A DNA stretch of 13,115 nucleotides from contig JBBIRT010000089.1 in assembly GCA_037441725.1 (NCBI GenBank), positions 1 to 13,115 on the forward strand. Direction: 5' to 3'. Position 1 is the first letter of the stretch; each line of letters begins with the position of its first letter. Shown here piece after piece: positions 1-7,322 of the stretch. The notes below the pieces were generated by a model. That model was not told the DNA's origin, searched no databases, and saw only the letters and a program-made list of their open reading frames with translations. The stretch comes from JBBIRT01 sp037441725. Its GTDB lineage: Bacteria > Desulfobacterota > BSN033 > UBA1163. The position numbers were made by a program, and so were the translations under genes.

Positions 1-13
1 GATAGCTTCTTTC

Positions 14-190
14 TCACCCTGGAATGCCACCCTTAAAAGGGGCTAAGGTCCTCATCACATCAGGCCGCCTCTGAGACTCCAATTTAATCACCGTGGCCCC
101 ATAGAAGGCAAGATAATTCACGGTGAGAGGACCAACGCCTGCCCAAGTGAAATCCAAAACATTCAAACCTTCAAAGGGTCTTTGACTCAT
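14..190 (-). pseudogene. Class III (CaiB/BaiF) CoA-transferase, N-terminal fragment ended by an in-frame TGA
   Basis: Reading down from an ATG at 190 gives a clear CaiB/BaiF N-terminus: the LNVLDFTWAGVGPLTVNYLA and ATVIKLES segments match the conserved Rossmann-like start of the family, followed by RRPDVMRTLAPFKGGIPG. The frame then meets TGA at 14-16, after 58 residues, against roughly 400 for the family. Beyond the TGA the same frame reads E-R-S-Y, which resembles the usual continuation of this subfamily (GxNRSxY). A point nonsense change or base-call error is therefore likelier than a frameshift. The gene has a good Shine-Dalgarno (AAAGGAG) and starts 16 nt after the stop of the preceding CoA-transferase, so the two look like partners. 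TGA is an ordinary stop in this genome (it ends the upstream gene). The rest lies outside the window. Alternatives: an intact gene with a sequencing error, or a true pseudogene. Confidence 0.6.
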
Positions 191-206
191 GATTGCTCCT
201 TTTCAA

Positions 207-1493
207 TCAGATGACCTTAGCCTGTTTTAAGATAAGAAGGTCTTCGATTGAAAATCCCAGCTCCCTTATATAGATTTCCTCGTTATGCTCTCCAATGAGG
301 GGAGCTCGACGTCTTATCTTGCATGGGGCCTCAGTCATTTTAACAAAGGCCCCAGGATAGGTAATGGATGCCTTCAACTCAGGGTGTTCAACCTTCTCCC
401 AATACCCTCTAATCTTTAGCTGTTCAAATTCAATCATATCCTGAGGAGTGAGAAGAGGGTAGAGTTGAATCCCCCTCTTTTGGGCCCCCTCCCAAAGTTC
501 TGCCTTGGTATGCTTCATAAAGAACCGACCAAAGCTTTGAGTCACCTCATCCACTGTATCTTGAGAAACGGTCTGCCAATTCCAAGTAGACCAATCAACC
601 TTCTTAAGGGTTTCACTGGCCAACCCTTCTTCGATCACCCATTGGGTTAGGCCGATTGTGCTCGGAAGCATTCCTACCTCAACGAAGGGCATAAATCTGA
701 TATGACCATCCTTACATGGATAGATAAGAGGAAGATGAATATACTTCACTTCAGTGCCACTCTTTCCGGTTTGGGCTCGCAGCCAGGTTCCCCCTGATCT
801 CTTAACAATGGTTTGATCGATACTCCATAAACCCTGAACCTCCGGTCCTGATGCCCAAGCCAAACTCAGATAGGCTGGGGCGTCAACGTGTTGCCCTTCG
901 CCTGTAATGGCTCGATGACAAAGTGCAACCATTGCCCCTACCGCTCCAGCTGTGGCGCCAAAAAGATAGGAGATAGGAAAACTCGGCATAAGGGGTGGCC
1001 GATCAGGGTCTCCAGTCACATACCCTTCTCCAGACAAAGACCAGAGGGTTAGGTCGGTGGCCTTATAATTTCTATAAGGACCTGACTGGCCAAATCCTGT
1101 AATGGAAACGAATATCACGCCAGGATTGAGCCGATAGAGGGTCTCATACCCCAATCCCAACTTTTCCATAAATCCAGGATCATAAGATTCGATGACAAAA
1201 TCAGCGGTCTTGACCAATCTTTTAAAAATCTCTTTCCCATCGGCTGTCTCAATATTGAGGGTAATGCCCCTCTTATTTAGATTAAATGCCCACCAGTAAA
1301 GGCTTTTTTCTGGATCAGGGGTATTATGATAAAAAGGACCAAGGCTTCGAGATGGATCTCCTCCAGGCTTCTCCACCTTTATCACATCTGCCCCAAGATC
1401 ACCCAAAAGCTTACCGCAAAGGAAACCCCGTTCATTGGTCAAGTCGAGAACCCGATAGGGGCTGAGTAATCCTTCTGTGTATTCAAGAACCAT
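207..1493 (-). CDS. CaiB/BaiF family (class III) CoA-transferase-like protein without the catalytic Asp
   Basis: Full-length (428 aa) class III CoA-transferase, a family that moves CoA between carboxylic acids in the cytoplasm. The N-terminal motif VLDLTNERGFLCGKLLGDLG, then ADVIKVEKPGGDPSR, the central FVSITGFGQSGPY and TGEGQHVDAP all match the family. The catalytic Asp (Asp169 of formyl-CoA transferase) normally lies 21 residues before the Thr of TGxGQ, in a D-x-x-[AS]-G setting. Here that position is Tyr176 (SFPISYLFGATAG) with no nearby Asp. By itself the protein may therefore be inactive and act as a structural partner of the next CoA-transferase gene, as I recall for the BbsE/BbsF heterodimer of anaerobic toluene degradation. 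ATG at 1493 has TGGAGG 6 nt upstream. It follows the DUF35 gene by 31 nt. Family is certain; substrate is unknown. Confidence 0.87.
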   Translation of the reverse strand: MVLEYTEGLLSPYRVLDLTNERGFLCGKLLGDLGADVIKVEKPGGDPSRSLGPFYHNTPDPEKSLYWWAFNLNKRGITLNIETADGKEIFKRLVKTADFVIESYDPGFMEKLGLGYETLYRLNPGVIFVSITGFGQSGPYRNYKATDLTLWSLSGEGYVTGDPDRPPLMPSFPISYLFGATAGAVGAMVALCHRAITGEGQHVDAPAYLSLAWASGPEVQGLWSIDQTIVKRSGGTWLRAQTGKSGTEVKYIHLPLIYPCKDGHIRFMPFVEVGMLPSTIGLTQWVIEEGLASETLKKVDWSTWNWQTVSQDTVDEVTQSFGRFFMKHTKAELWEGAQKRGIQLYPLLTPQDMIEFEQLKIRGYWEKVEHPELKASITYPGAFVKMTEAPCKIRRRAPLIGEHNEEIYIRELGFSIEDLLILKQAKVI

Positions 1494-1524
1494 TGGACCT
1501 CCAATCTGTTAGGTATCTCCAAAT

Positions 1525-1986
1525 TTACTTAAGTAGCTCAACATGGAAATCTAATATGCTTGCCTTCCGTTCAGATCTCTCTTTAAATACCACCCGAACG
1601 GGTAAGCCTGGCTTCAATTCTTGTGTGACCCTATTTAAATCTGATAGATCAATCCCTTTTAAAAACTGAGCCATGGGAGTGCTTGCTCTANNNNNNNNNN
1701 NNTCGGGTGCACCATGAATGGCCTCCGTACAGATGCTATAGGTCACTAATTCACCCACAGGCTCAATTTCAACCCATTGATCCTTGATAGAAATAAAACA
1801 AGTTGCACAAAAGGAACGTGGAGGGAGCAGGATTTGTTTACAGTTTGGGCATTGGGTCGCCATGATTCTGGCATTATCTCTGAGTTCAACAAGGAACCTG
1901 CTGATGGTTTCACCCGCACTATAGGCATAAGGAATCTCCCATTTATCTGAAACGGTGATCAGCTCAATCTCTTTGGCTTCTGTCAT
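1525..1986 (-). CDS. DUF35 zinc-ribbon/OB-fold protein, interrupted by an assembly gap
   Basis: Small DUF35 protein (153 codons as assembled). DUF35 proteins partner thiolase-fold enzymes in CoA metabolism (ChsH2 with the Ltp2 aldolase, BbsA with BbsB thiolase, and the archaeal thiolase/HMG-CoA synthase complex). The rubredoxin-like zinc ribbon is intact: Cys46-x2-Cys49 and Cys60-x2-Cys63. The OB-fold follows (WVEIEPVGELVTYSICTEAIHGAP) with a family-typical end (GLPVRVVFKERSERKASILDF). Twelve N at 1691-1702 fall between HGAP and RASTPMAQFL. Homologues normally have a longer strand there (about 20 residues), so the N run is probably a scaffold gap of unknown true length and the 153-aa size is provisional. 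The start has AGGAG upstream and lies 17 nt after the thiolase-like gene, which it probably binds. Confidence 0.85.
   Translation of the reverse strand: MTEAKEIELITVSDKWEIPYAYSAGETISRFLVELRDNARIMATQCPNCKQILLPPRSFCATCFISIKDQWVEIEPVGELVTYSICTEAIHGAPXXXXXRASTPMAQFLKGIDLSDLNRVTQELKPGLPVRVVFKERSERKASILDFHVELLK
1691..1702. other. Assembly gap (12 N) inside the DUF35 gene
   Basis: A run of 12 undetermined bases lies in the OB-fold coding part of the DUF35 gene. The reading frame happens to stay open across it, but the flanking residues suggest that more than four codons are missing. Confidence 0.97.
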
Positions 1987-2003
1987 ATCCCCTTACTCCT
2001 CTC

Positions 2004-3191
2004 TCAATATGGCTTCGCCCCAAGAATAAGGACATCTAAGAAAAATGCCGTCATTCCTCCTGTACCAAATATCCCTCCCCCAGCTGTTGCTAAAACATTT
2101 TTAACATCGGGAACTTGACGTGCCTCCCCTTTCCCCATAATTTGTATGGCTGCCTCAGCCACTCTGGCCAGTCCACTGGCACCGATGGTATTCGAACAAA
2201 GAACGCCTCCAGAAGGACAAAACGGAATCTCTCCATCCATCTCACCAAATCCCTCTTCGACGAGTTTTGTGACGTCTTCAGGTAAACAAAAACCAAAAGC
2301 GGCATAGGCAGGTATCTCTTGATAACTTACTGGAATATAAGGTTCAGCTACCTGAATCTGTTTTCGGGGATGGTCAATCCCTGCCATACGGTAGGCCTTT
2401 TGAGTTATCTTATCCCACGAGTAGGTGGAATCCATTCCCTTAATTCCTGGATTGATGATCGTCGTTCCAGCAGAAAATCCGTTAATCCATGCTGGGGAGG
2501 CAGTAATCTTGGGAGCCCTCTCTTCTGATGCCAGGATGATTGCGCAGGCCCCTTCAGAGGATGGACATAAATCTAAGCGCCTGAGAGGATAGGATAGGAA
2601 TTTAGCCTTTAAAGCCTCTTCAATAGTCGTTTTAATATGCAGGTGGGCATAGGGATTGTTGAGAGCATTGAGATGATTCTTGACGGCTATTCTTGCCATG
2701 TGGTACTCATTAAATCCATATTTTTTCATACATAAGAGGGCATCCCCTGCAAAAAGGGGTAAAGAATTGATCGAAAACGGTTTGGTGACGATTGGGTCAA
2801 AACCAAGGCTCAGGGTATATTGAGGATGAGCTGTGGACTGTCCCATCCTTTGCCCAGCAATTGCCATGACGACATCGAAAACTCCCGAGCAGATATGATC
2901 GAGAGCTGTCAGAGCGGTGGATCCCCCTGTTGCTCCTCCAGTATTAATCTTTATTAAAGGCTTGTTCATCGCCCCTAAAGCATCGGCACACCATTTATCA
3001 ATCCCGTTCACTCCATCAAGGGCTTCAGGCCCTGTCCCAATAACAAAGGCATCGATATCCTTGAGACTAAGTTCAGCATCTTCAAGACACCTCTTCACCA
3101 CCTCAAAATACATATCAGGAGTCGAAAGATGGTGATGTTTTGTCTTATATTTTGTCTGACCTGTACCAACGACGGCCACTCTTCTTGTCAC
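2004..3191 (-). CDS. Thiolase-fold (SCP2/non-specific lipid-transfer type) protein lacking Cys/His catalytic residues
   Basis: A 395-aa thiolase-superfamily protein of the SCP2-thiolase branch. It opens with RRVAVVGTGQTKY and carries LSYPLRRLDLCPSSEGACAIIL and CPSGG, all hallmarks of the fold. The chemistry is altered. At the nucleophile loop INTGGATGG the Cys position is Gly86. In the segment corresponding to the AE-x-HD block, His is Tyr285 (AEPY). In the GHPxGATG loop, His is Asn334 (SNTIGASG). The Ltp2 steroid side-chain aldolase, which works with a DUF35 partner, is a known precedent for a thiolase fold with a repurposed, Cys-less site. A non-thiolytic (e.g. retro-aldol) C-C cleavage is therefore my inference. 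GTG start at 3191 with GAGGAGAG 9 nt upstream, which abuts the stop of the preceding paralogue. The DUF35 gene follows after 17 nt. Confidence 0.88.
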   Translation of the reverse strand: MTRRVAVVGTGQTKYKTKHHHLSTPDMYFEVVKRCLEDAELSLKDIDAFVIGTGPEALDGVNGIDKWCADALGAMNKPLIKINTGGATGGSTALTALDHICSGVFDVVMAIAGQRMGQSTAHPQYTLSLGFDPIVTKPFSINSLPLFAGDALLCMKKYGFNEYHMARIAVKNHLNALNNPYAHLHIKTTIEEALKAKFLSYPLRRLDLCPSSEGACAIILASEERAPKITASPAWINGFSAGTTIINPGIKGMDSTYSWDKITQKAYRMAGIDHPRKQIQVAEPYIPVSYQEIPAYAAFGFCLPEDVTKLVEEGFGEMDGEIPFCPSGGVLCSNTIGASGLARVAEAAIQIMGKGEARQVPDVKNVLATAGGGIFGTGGMTAFFLDVLILGAKPY

Positions 3192-3208
3192 AGACCTGTT
3201 CTCTCCTC

Positions 3209-4354
3209 TTACCCACTACTCAAAATCACCACAAAGTTACTCTGCCCGCACATCCCACTCATTGCGTGGGCTAAAGCCACTTTTGCATTCGCAACCTGCC
3301 TACCCTCTGCACGGCCAGTCACCTGTAATGCTGCTTCTGCCACCCGAAAAAGTCCTACCGCTGTGTAAGGATTCGATGACAACATTCCTCCTGAGGGGTT
3401 CACAGGTAATTCACCTTCCATCGAAGTGATCCCACGATCAATGAACTTTCCAGCCTCACCCTCTTTACAAAAACCAAGGGCTTCATACTCCATGAGTTCG
3501 TGGAAAGAGGTGATATCATAAACTTCAGCCACATCGATCTCTTTCAAAGGATTTTGAATCTTAGCCATTGTATAAGCTCTTCTGGCTGCAATGGCCAATG
3601 AGGGCAACCTCCAAAGATCCTTGTCTCCCAAATAATAGGTATCATTTGCCCAACCAATCCCTTTAATCCAGGCAATGGGTTTATCACTTTTTTGGGCTAT
3701 CTCCTCTGTGGAGAGGACCATGGCACAGGCTCCATCTGAATGGGGCGGTAGGTTCAATCTCCTTAATGGCCAGGAAACATATTTAGATTGCAATACCTCC
3801 TCTAAACTAACCTTTACCCGAAGATGCGCGTTTGGATTGTGAACCGCATTCAAGCGGTTTTTAACGGTAACCCTTGCCCCTTGCTCTTCTGTGATTCCCC
3901 ACTGGTTCATATAACTCAGGGTTTGAATGGCATGGGCTGTCATCCAATTGAGTCCTAAAGGGCGGTGAAAAAAAGGATCGAAATTGAGCCTTGTAAGGAT
4001 ATCTAAATTGGTCTGAGAACACATCGCCCAGCTGACCACAAGGGCTGTATTGAAGTTGCCCGAGAGACAGCGCATATAGGCGATGGCCAGAGCTGCCATC
4101 CCATCGTCCTCTACCCTAATCTCATCCTTATCATAACAATGGGCTGCCAGGGCAGCACTCATCGCACCAATCAATCGCCCATCTACCTGGTCATATTCAG
4201 CCATCACCACTGTATCGATGTCTGATGGGTGAATCCCGGCATCTTCCAAAGCTCGGCTTGTCGTTTCAAAAATGAGATCATTGAGTGAGTCCTTTCTATT
4301 CATCCCCTCACATCTGGACTCGCTGATCCCAATAATTCCCACCCTACTTCCCAT
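3209..4354 (-). CDS. Second thiolase-fold protein lacking Cys/His catalytic residues
   Basis: A 381-aa paralogue of the next thiolase-like gene. It starts GSRVGIIGISES and carries SWPLRRLNLPPHSDGACAMVL, AEVYDITSFHELMEYEALGFC and NPSGG. The active-site changes run parallel: VEDDG at 81-85 has Gly where the nucleophilic Cys belongs, Tyr279 replaces the His of the HD block, and Asn328 (SNPYTAVG) replaces the His of GHPxGATG. The two proteins are divergent and adjacent, so they could form a heteromer with DUF35, as an inference. The frame is open upstream to 4474, but that would overlap the preceding crotonase gene. The ATG at 4354 has GGAG just upstream, lies 13 nt after the crotonase stop, and begins exactly where homologues begin, so I chose it. 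Function is unproven; family is certain. Confidence 0.88.
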   Translation of the reverse strand: MGSRVGIIGISESRCEGMNRKDSLNDLIFETTSRALEDAGIHPSDIDTVVMAEYDQVDGRLIGAMSAALAAHCYDKDEIRVEDDGMAALAIAYMRCLSGNFNTALVVSWAMCSQTNLDILTRLNFDPFFHRPLGLNWMTAHAIQTLSYMNQWGITEEQGARVTVKNRLNAVHNPNAHLRVKVSLEEVLQSKYVSWPLRRLNLPPHSDGACAMVLSTEEIAQKSDKPIAWIKGIGWANDTYYLGDKDLWRLPSLAIAARRAYTMAKIQNPLKEIDVAEVYDITSFHELMEYEALGFCKEGEAGKFIDRGITSMEGELPVNPSGGMLSSNPYTAVGLFRVAEAALQVTGRAEGRQVANAKVALAHAMSGMCGQSNFVVILSSG

Positions 4355-4367
4355 TCTAAACTCCGAA

Positions 4368-5165
4368 CTACTCCCCCGTGTAGTTTGGTTTTCTCTTTTC
4401 TGCAAATGCCCTTGCTCCTTCGGCACGATCCTTTGTAAAGGCAATGCGGTGAAGAACGTTGAAGGCAAGATCATTTACCACATCGACAGGGGCCTGGATG
4501 GCATGCTTTACAATTTCCTTTGTATATTTCAACCCGATGGGGCTCTTTTCGGCGATCCTTGTTGCCAGCTCCATGGCCACCTCAATCAATTTTTCAGAAG
4601 GGACCACTTTATTGATAAATCCTGCTTTCTCCAACTCCTCTGCCGGCCAAAGATCCCCTGTGAGAAGAAGTTCCATCGCCTTTTTAAAACCAATCTGACG
4701 GGGAAGGAGATTCACTGAGATAGGCCCCATGAGCATGTAGGTTGCATGGCCATCTCCCAACCGGGCATCTTCTGATGCAATAACAATATCGCTCCACAGA
4801 CAGATCTCAAATCCCCCTGCGATGGCAAACCCGTTGACTGCGGCAATAATTGGTTTGCTACATTTTTCAATAGTGGCAAAAGCTGCAGTGGCAAGTTGGT
4901 GAAATTTCTTTTCTGCCTCTTGATCAGGCTCCCCGCTCTTATTCCAATCATTAACCATTTTTAAATCAGCACCTGTGCAGAAGGCCTTCCCTTTCCCAGT
5001 GATGATGATCACCCTCACCGTGGAATCCTCCTGAGAATCAGTCATTGCCTCCTTTAGCTCGGTAAGCAGTTGATAGTTAAGTGAGTTGTAGGCTTCAGGT
5101 CTATTCAGGGTAATCATAGCCACCCCATTCCTCTTCTCATAAATAATCGTTTCATATCTCTTCAT
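4368..5165 (-). CDS. Enoyl-CoA hydratase/isomerase (crotonase) family protein
   Basis: A 265-aa crotonase, the usual family length. These enzymes hydrate, isomerise or cleave acyl-CoA thioesters using an oxyanion hole. Both oxyanion-hole segments are present: AFCTGADL at 61-68 and NGFAIAGGFEI at 111-121. Glu120 corresponds to Glu144 of rat mitochondrial hydratase. The partner Glu164 (in G-x-P-E) is replaced by His140 in LGDGHATYM, so simple hydratase activity is not assured. The C-terminal trimerisation region ends in the typical AFAEKRKPNYTG. It is 39 nt downstream of a paralogue and 13 nt upstream of the thiolase-like gene. The ATG at 5165 has a GA-rich Shine-Dalgarno (GAGGGGG). Isomerase, retro-Claisen hydrolase or hydratase roles all remain possible. 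Confidence 0.9.
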   Translation of the reverse strand: MKRYETIIYEKRNGVAMITLNRPEAYNSLNYQLLTELKEAMTDSQEDSTVRVIIITGKGKAFCTGADLKMVNDWNKSGEPDQEAEKKFHQLATAAFATIEKCSKPIIAAVNGFAIAGGFEICLWSDIVIASEDARLGDGHATYMLMGPISVNLLPRQIGFKKAMELLLTGDLWPAEELEKAGFINKVVPSEKLIEVAMELATRIAEKSPIGLKYTKEIVKHAIQAPVDVVNDLAFNVLHRIAFTKDRAEGARAFAEKRKPNYTGE

Positions 5166-5204
5166 TGGATGATCATCCCCCTCGGCTTCATCTATTTTAC
5201 TTCT

Positions 5205-5993
5205 CTATCTCCCTTTAAAAACAGGTTTTCTTTTTTCATTGAAGGCTTTAATCCCTTCGTTACGGTCTTCAGAGTTAGCTCCTACCAGAGATGCCATGAG
5301 GACCAGTTCTAATCTGGCCTCAATATCTACAAGCATGGTATCATTGATTAATTTCTTCGAAATCCTCATGGCGCCTGGACTCAGTTCAGATAGCTCTTCT
5401 GCCAATTTCTTTACCGTGGAATCCAACTGATCAGCAGGGACAGCCCGATTGACCAGACCGATTTGCTCGGCTTCTTTCCCGGTAATCGTCTTCCCTGTAA
5501 AAATGAGTTCTTTTGCCTTCCTGAGGCCAATGAGCAAAGGTAATCGATAAAGAGACCCCCCAGCACCCAGCAAACCGAACTTCATATGTTGATCTCCAAT
5601 CACCGCATCTTCCGAGGCAATGGCCAGATCAACCACAGTCATGATCTCAATTCCTCCTGCCATTGCATATCCATTAACTGCCGCAATGACTGGTTTCGGC
5701 ATCCTTTCAATTCTCCGAAGCATCACCTCATTGCCAAATCGAAAAAAGTCTTGTTCGGCCTGGGATGAAGTCAGCTCCTCCTTAGCAAATTTAAGATCCA
5801 CACCTGTACAGAAGGCCCTCCCGCTTCCTGTGATGATCAGAACCCGAACAGCCTCATCCCTTTCAGAGTCTTCAAGGGCATTTCCGATTTCCCTCAGCAT
5901 TGTCCAGGTCAATGAATTCATGGCCTCAGGACGATTCAAGGTAATTCTTGCCACCGCTCTTTCTTTCTGATATAGGATTGTTTTATATTCCAT
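5205..5993 (-). CDS. Enoyl-CoA hydratase/isomerase (crotonase) family protein, paralogue
   Basis: A 262-aa crotonase clearly related to the next gene (shared ITLNRPEAxNSL start and FNEKRKPVFKG end) but not a recent duplicate. The oxyanion-hole segments are AFCTGVDL and NGYAMAGGIEI. Glu116 fits the first catalytic Glu of the family. The second Glu position is His136 (IGDQHMKFG), the same substitution as in the paralogue, which suggests shared unusual chemistry. The glycines after it (LLGAGGSLYRLP) keep the normal loop. It starts 18 nt after the flavoprotein gene with a weak Shine-Dalgarno (GAAGGGA). Two crotonases in one operon suggest two separate steps on one substrate, or a hetero-oligomer. 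The substrate cannot be read from sequence. Confidence 0.9.
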   Translation of the reverse strand: MEYKTILYQKERAVARITLNRPEAMNSLTWTMLREIGNALEDSERDEAVRVLIITGSGRAFCTGVDLKFAKEELTSSQAEQDFFRFGNEVMLRRIERMPKPVIAAVNGYAMAGGIEIMTVVDLAIASEDAVIGDQHMKFGLLGAGGSLYRLPLLIGLRKAKELIFTGKTITGKEAEQIGLVNRAVPADQLDSTVKKLAEELSELSPGAMRISKKLINDTMLVDIEARLELVLMASLVGANSEDRNEGIKAFNEKRKPVFKGR

Positions 5994-6011
5994 AAAATCC
6001 CTTCTCTAAGC

Positions 6012-7160
6012 TTAATGGGGTTGATAATAGGTCCTTAATTTTTCCAAAACATGGATGGCCTCCTCCACAATCTCATGGACTACCTCAGCCGCGGGCTTAA
6101 TCTTCTTTATCATCCCTGAAATCTGACCCCCTACAGGTAGGGTATAATCGGCTAATTGGGCTTTTCTAATTCCCTCAAGCAAGTCTGCGATAAGGACATT
6201 CTGCTTCGGTGTCTTTAGGACAGGGCCGCCTTTTTTTTCCCAGGACTCCTGAAATTTATTCTTCAACATCCTGAGTGTCTTACCCGTCAGGACACGAGAG
6301 ATGACTGTGTCGTCCTCTGTTGCTTCAAGAATCCTCTTTTTCCAAAGGTCAACCTCCCACTGAGACATATAACCCAGCTCAATACATTCAAGGCACGCCT
6401 CTTCTGTCGTAACAAAAGCTGTTCCCAACCAGGCCCCGATAGCTCCCATAGCCAAGGCAGCAGCCACCCCTCTGCCGTCTGCAATTCCACCGGCTGCCAG
6501 TACAGGTGTTGGTTTAATGGCATCCACCACCTGAGGTACAAGGGCCATTGTCCCGATTCTGCCTGTATGACCACCAGCTTCAGTTCCTTGGGCAATGATT
6601 ACATCAACACCAGCATTAGCAAGGCGGCGTGCTTGTCTGACAAGCCCGACACAAGCCATCATCTTCATTCCATGGGCATGGGCCTCTGGAACCGCCCAAG
6701 ATGGATTCCCCACTGCGGATACGAACACAGGGATACGTTCTTCAATGGATATCTTAAGGCACTCCCTTGTAAAATTGATAGAAAAGACTTGGAGTCCAGC
6801 TTTCCCTCTCGCTTTAGGAATTCCTAATTCTTCACCAAACTTATTTGCAAAGGCCACTGCCTCAGGTGGCATTTGGGATCTTAATGTCTCCTCTGTTGCA
6901 TCGACATCAACTTCTTCCAACTGAGGAGGCATTGGAACATCAACCCCAAATGGTCTATCAGTAAGATCTTTTGTTCTCTTAATCATCTCCCGAAGTTCTT
7001 CAGGGGTAAGGGAGGCAGCTCCTAAGACACCCAATCCACCCGCATTGGAAACAGCAGCTGTTAAGGCAGGTCCTGAAACAAAACCCATGCCTGCAGCAAC
7101 GATAGGATATTTAATCCCGAACATATCACAAAATTCAGTATGTAGAAGATTCTTAGTCAT
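6012..7160 (-). CDS. Nitronate monooxygenase (2-nitropropane dioxygenase)-like FMN protein
   Basis: A TIM-barrel FMN protein of 382 aa. The N-terminal FGIKYPIVAAGMGFVSGPAL and GGLGVLGAAS, the FMN-phosphate loop AAGGIADGRG (about 222-231) and the active-site QGTEAGGHTG (191-200, His198) define the family. Family members include true nitronate monooxygenases, FabK-type enoyl reductases and the mycobacterial IpdC flavoprotein of steroid-ring degradation. Inside a CoA-ester operon, a redox or double-bond step on an acyl-CoA is likelier than nitronate detoxification (inference). It is the first gene of the operon. The frame extends to an ATG at 7181, but the ATG at 7160 has GGAGG at 7169-7173, 8 nt upstream, and matches the usual family start, so I prefer it. 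Confidence 0.87.
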   Translation of the reverse strand: MTKNLLHTEFCDMFGIKYPIVAAGMGFVSGPALTAAVSNAGGLGVLGAASLTPEELREMIKRTKDLTDRPFGVDVPMPPQLEEVDVDATEETLRSQMPPEAVAFANKFGEELGIPKARGKAGLQVFSINFTRECLKISIEERIPVFVSAVGNPSWAVPEAHAHGMKMMACVGLVRQARRLANAGVDVIIAQGTEAGGHTGRIGTMALVPQVVDAIKPTPVLAAGGIADGRGVAAALAMGAIGAWLGTAFVTTEEACLECIELGYMSQWEVDLWKKRILEATEDDTVISRVLTGKTLRMLKNKFQESWEKKGGPVLKTPKQNVLIADLLEGIRKAQLADYTLPVGGQISGMIKKIKPAAEVVHEIVEEAIHVLEKLRTYYQPH

Positions 7161-7185
7161 CCAATCATCCTCCATTTCCATTTTT

Positions 7186-7201
7186 TACCGAACGTTTGGT
7201 A
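7186..7201. promoter_or_regulatory. Putative TetR-family operator, operon side
   Basis: TACCGAACGTTTGGTA is an imperfect palindrome in which only one symmetric pair fails to match. A related 16-mer (13 of 16 identical) occurs at 7345-7360 next to the divergent TetR-family gene. It sits at the predicted start point of the catabolic operon, where a bound repressor would block transcription. Confidence 0.6.
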
Positions 7202-7206
7202 GGTAG

Positions 7207-7235
7207 TTTTTAGCATTGATAAAAAATTTTGTCAA
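7207..7235 (-). promoter_or_regulatory. Putative sigma-70 promoter of the catabolic operon
   Basis: On the minus strand there is a perfect -35 TTGACA (7235-7230), a 17-bp spacer and TAAAAA (7212-7207) preceded by TGC, an extended -10. Transcription would begin near 7200, inside the operator-like palindrome and about 40 nt before the flavoprotein ATG. Confidence 0.55.
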
Positions 7236-7322
7236 GTAAATTTTATTATTGATATAACTCTCTAATATTTAAGATATTTATTGAATATTTATCCTATCTA
7301 AAGAAGAGATTTTAATTTATTA

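Noticed and set aside
14..16. Selenocysteine or recoded TGA in the CoA-transferase
   Set aside because: No selenoprotein is known in this family, the position is not catalytic, and TGA ends other genes here (207-209, 2004-2006, 11305-11307).
2319..3368. Plus-strand open frames opposite the thiolase genes
   Set aside because: They are antisense to well-supported genes, have no Shine-Dalgarno of note and no recognisable domains.
4355..4474. Upstream extension of the second thiolase-like gene to an ATG at 4474
   Set aside because: The extension overlaps the end of the crotonase gene, has no thiolase homology, and the ATG at 4354 has a Shine-Dalgarno and the family start.
207..7160. Calling the operon bbs (anaerobic toluene degradation)
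   Set aside because: DUF35, thiolase-fold and CoA-transferase pair are shared, but no dehydrogenases are seen, there are two thiolase-fold genes, and both lack the catalytic Cys.
7161..7181. Flavoprotein start at 7181
   Set aside because: The added residues MEMEDDW encode the GGAGG that serves the ATG at 7160, and lie outside the family N-terminus.
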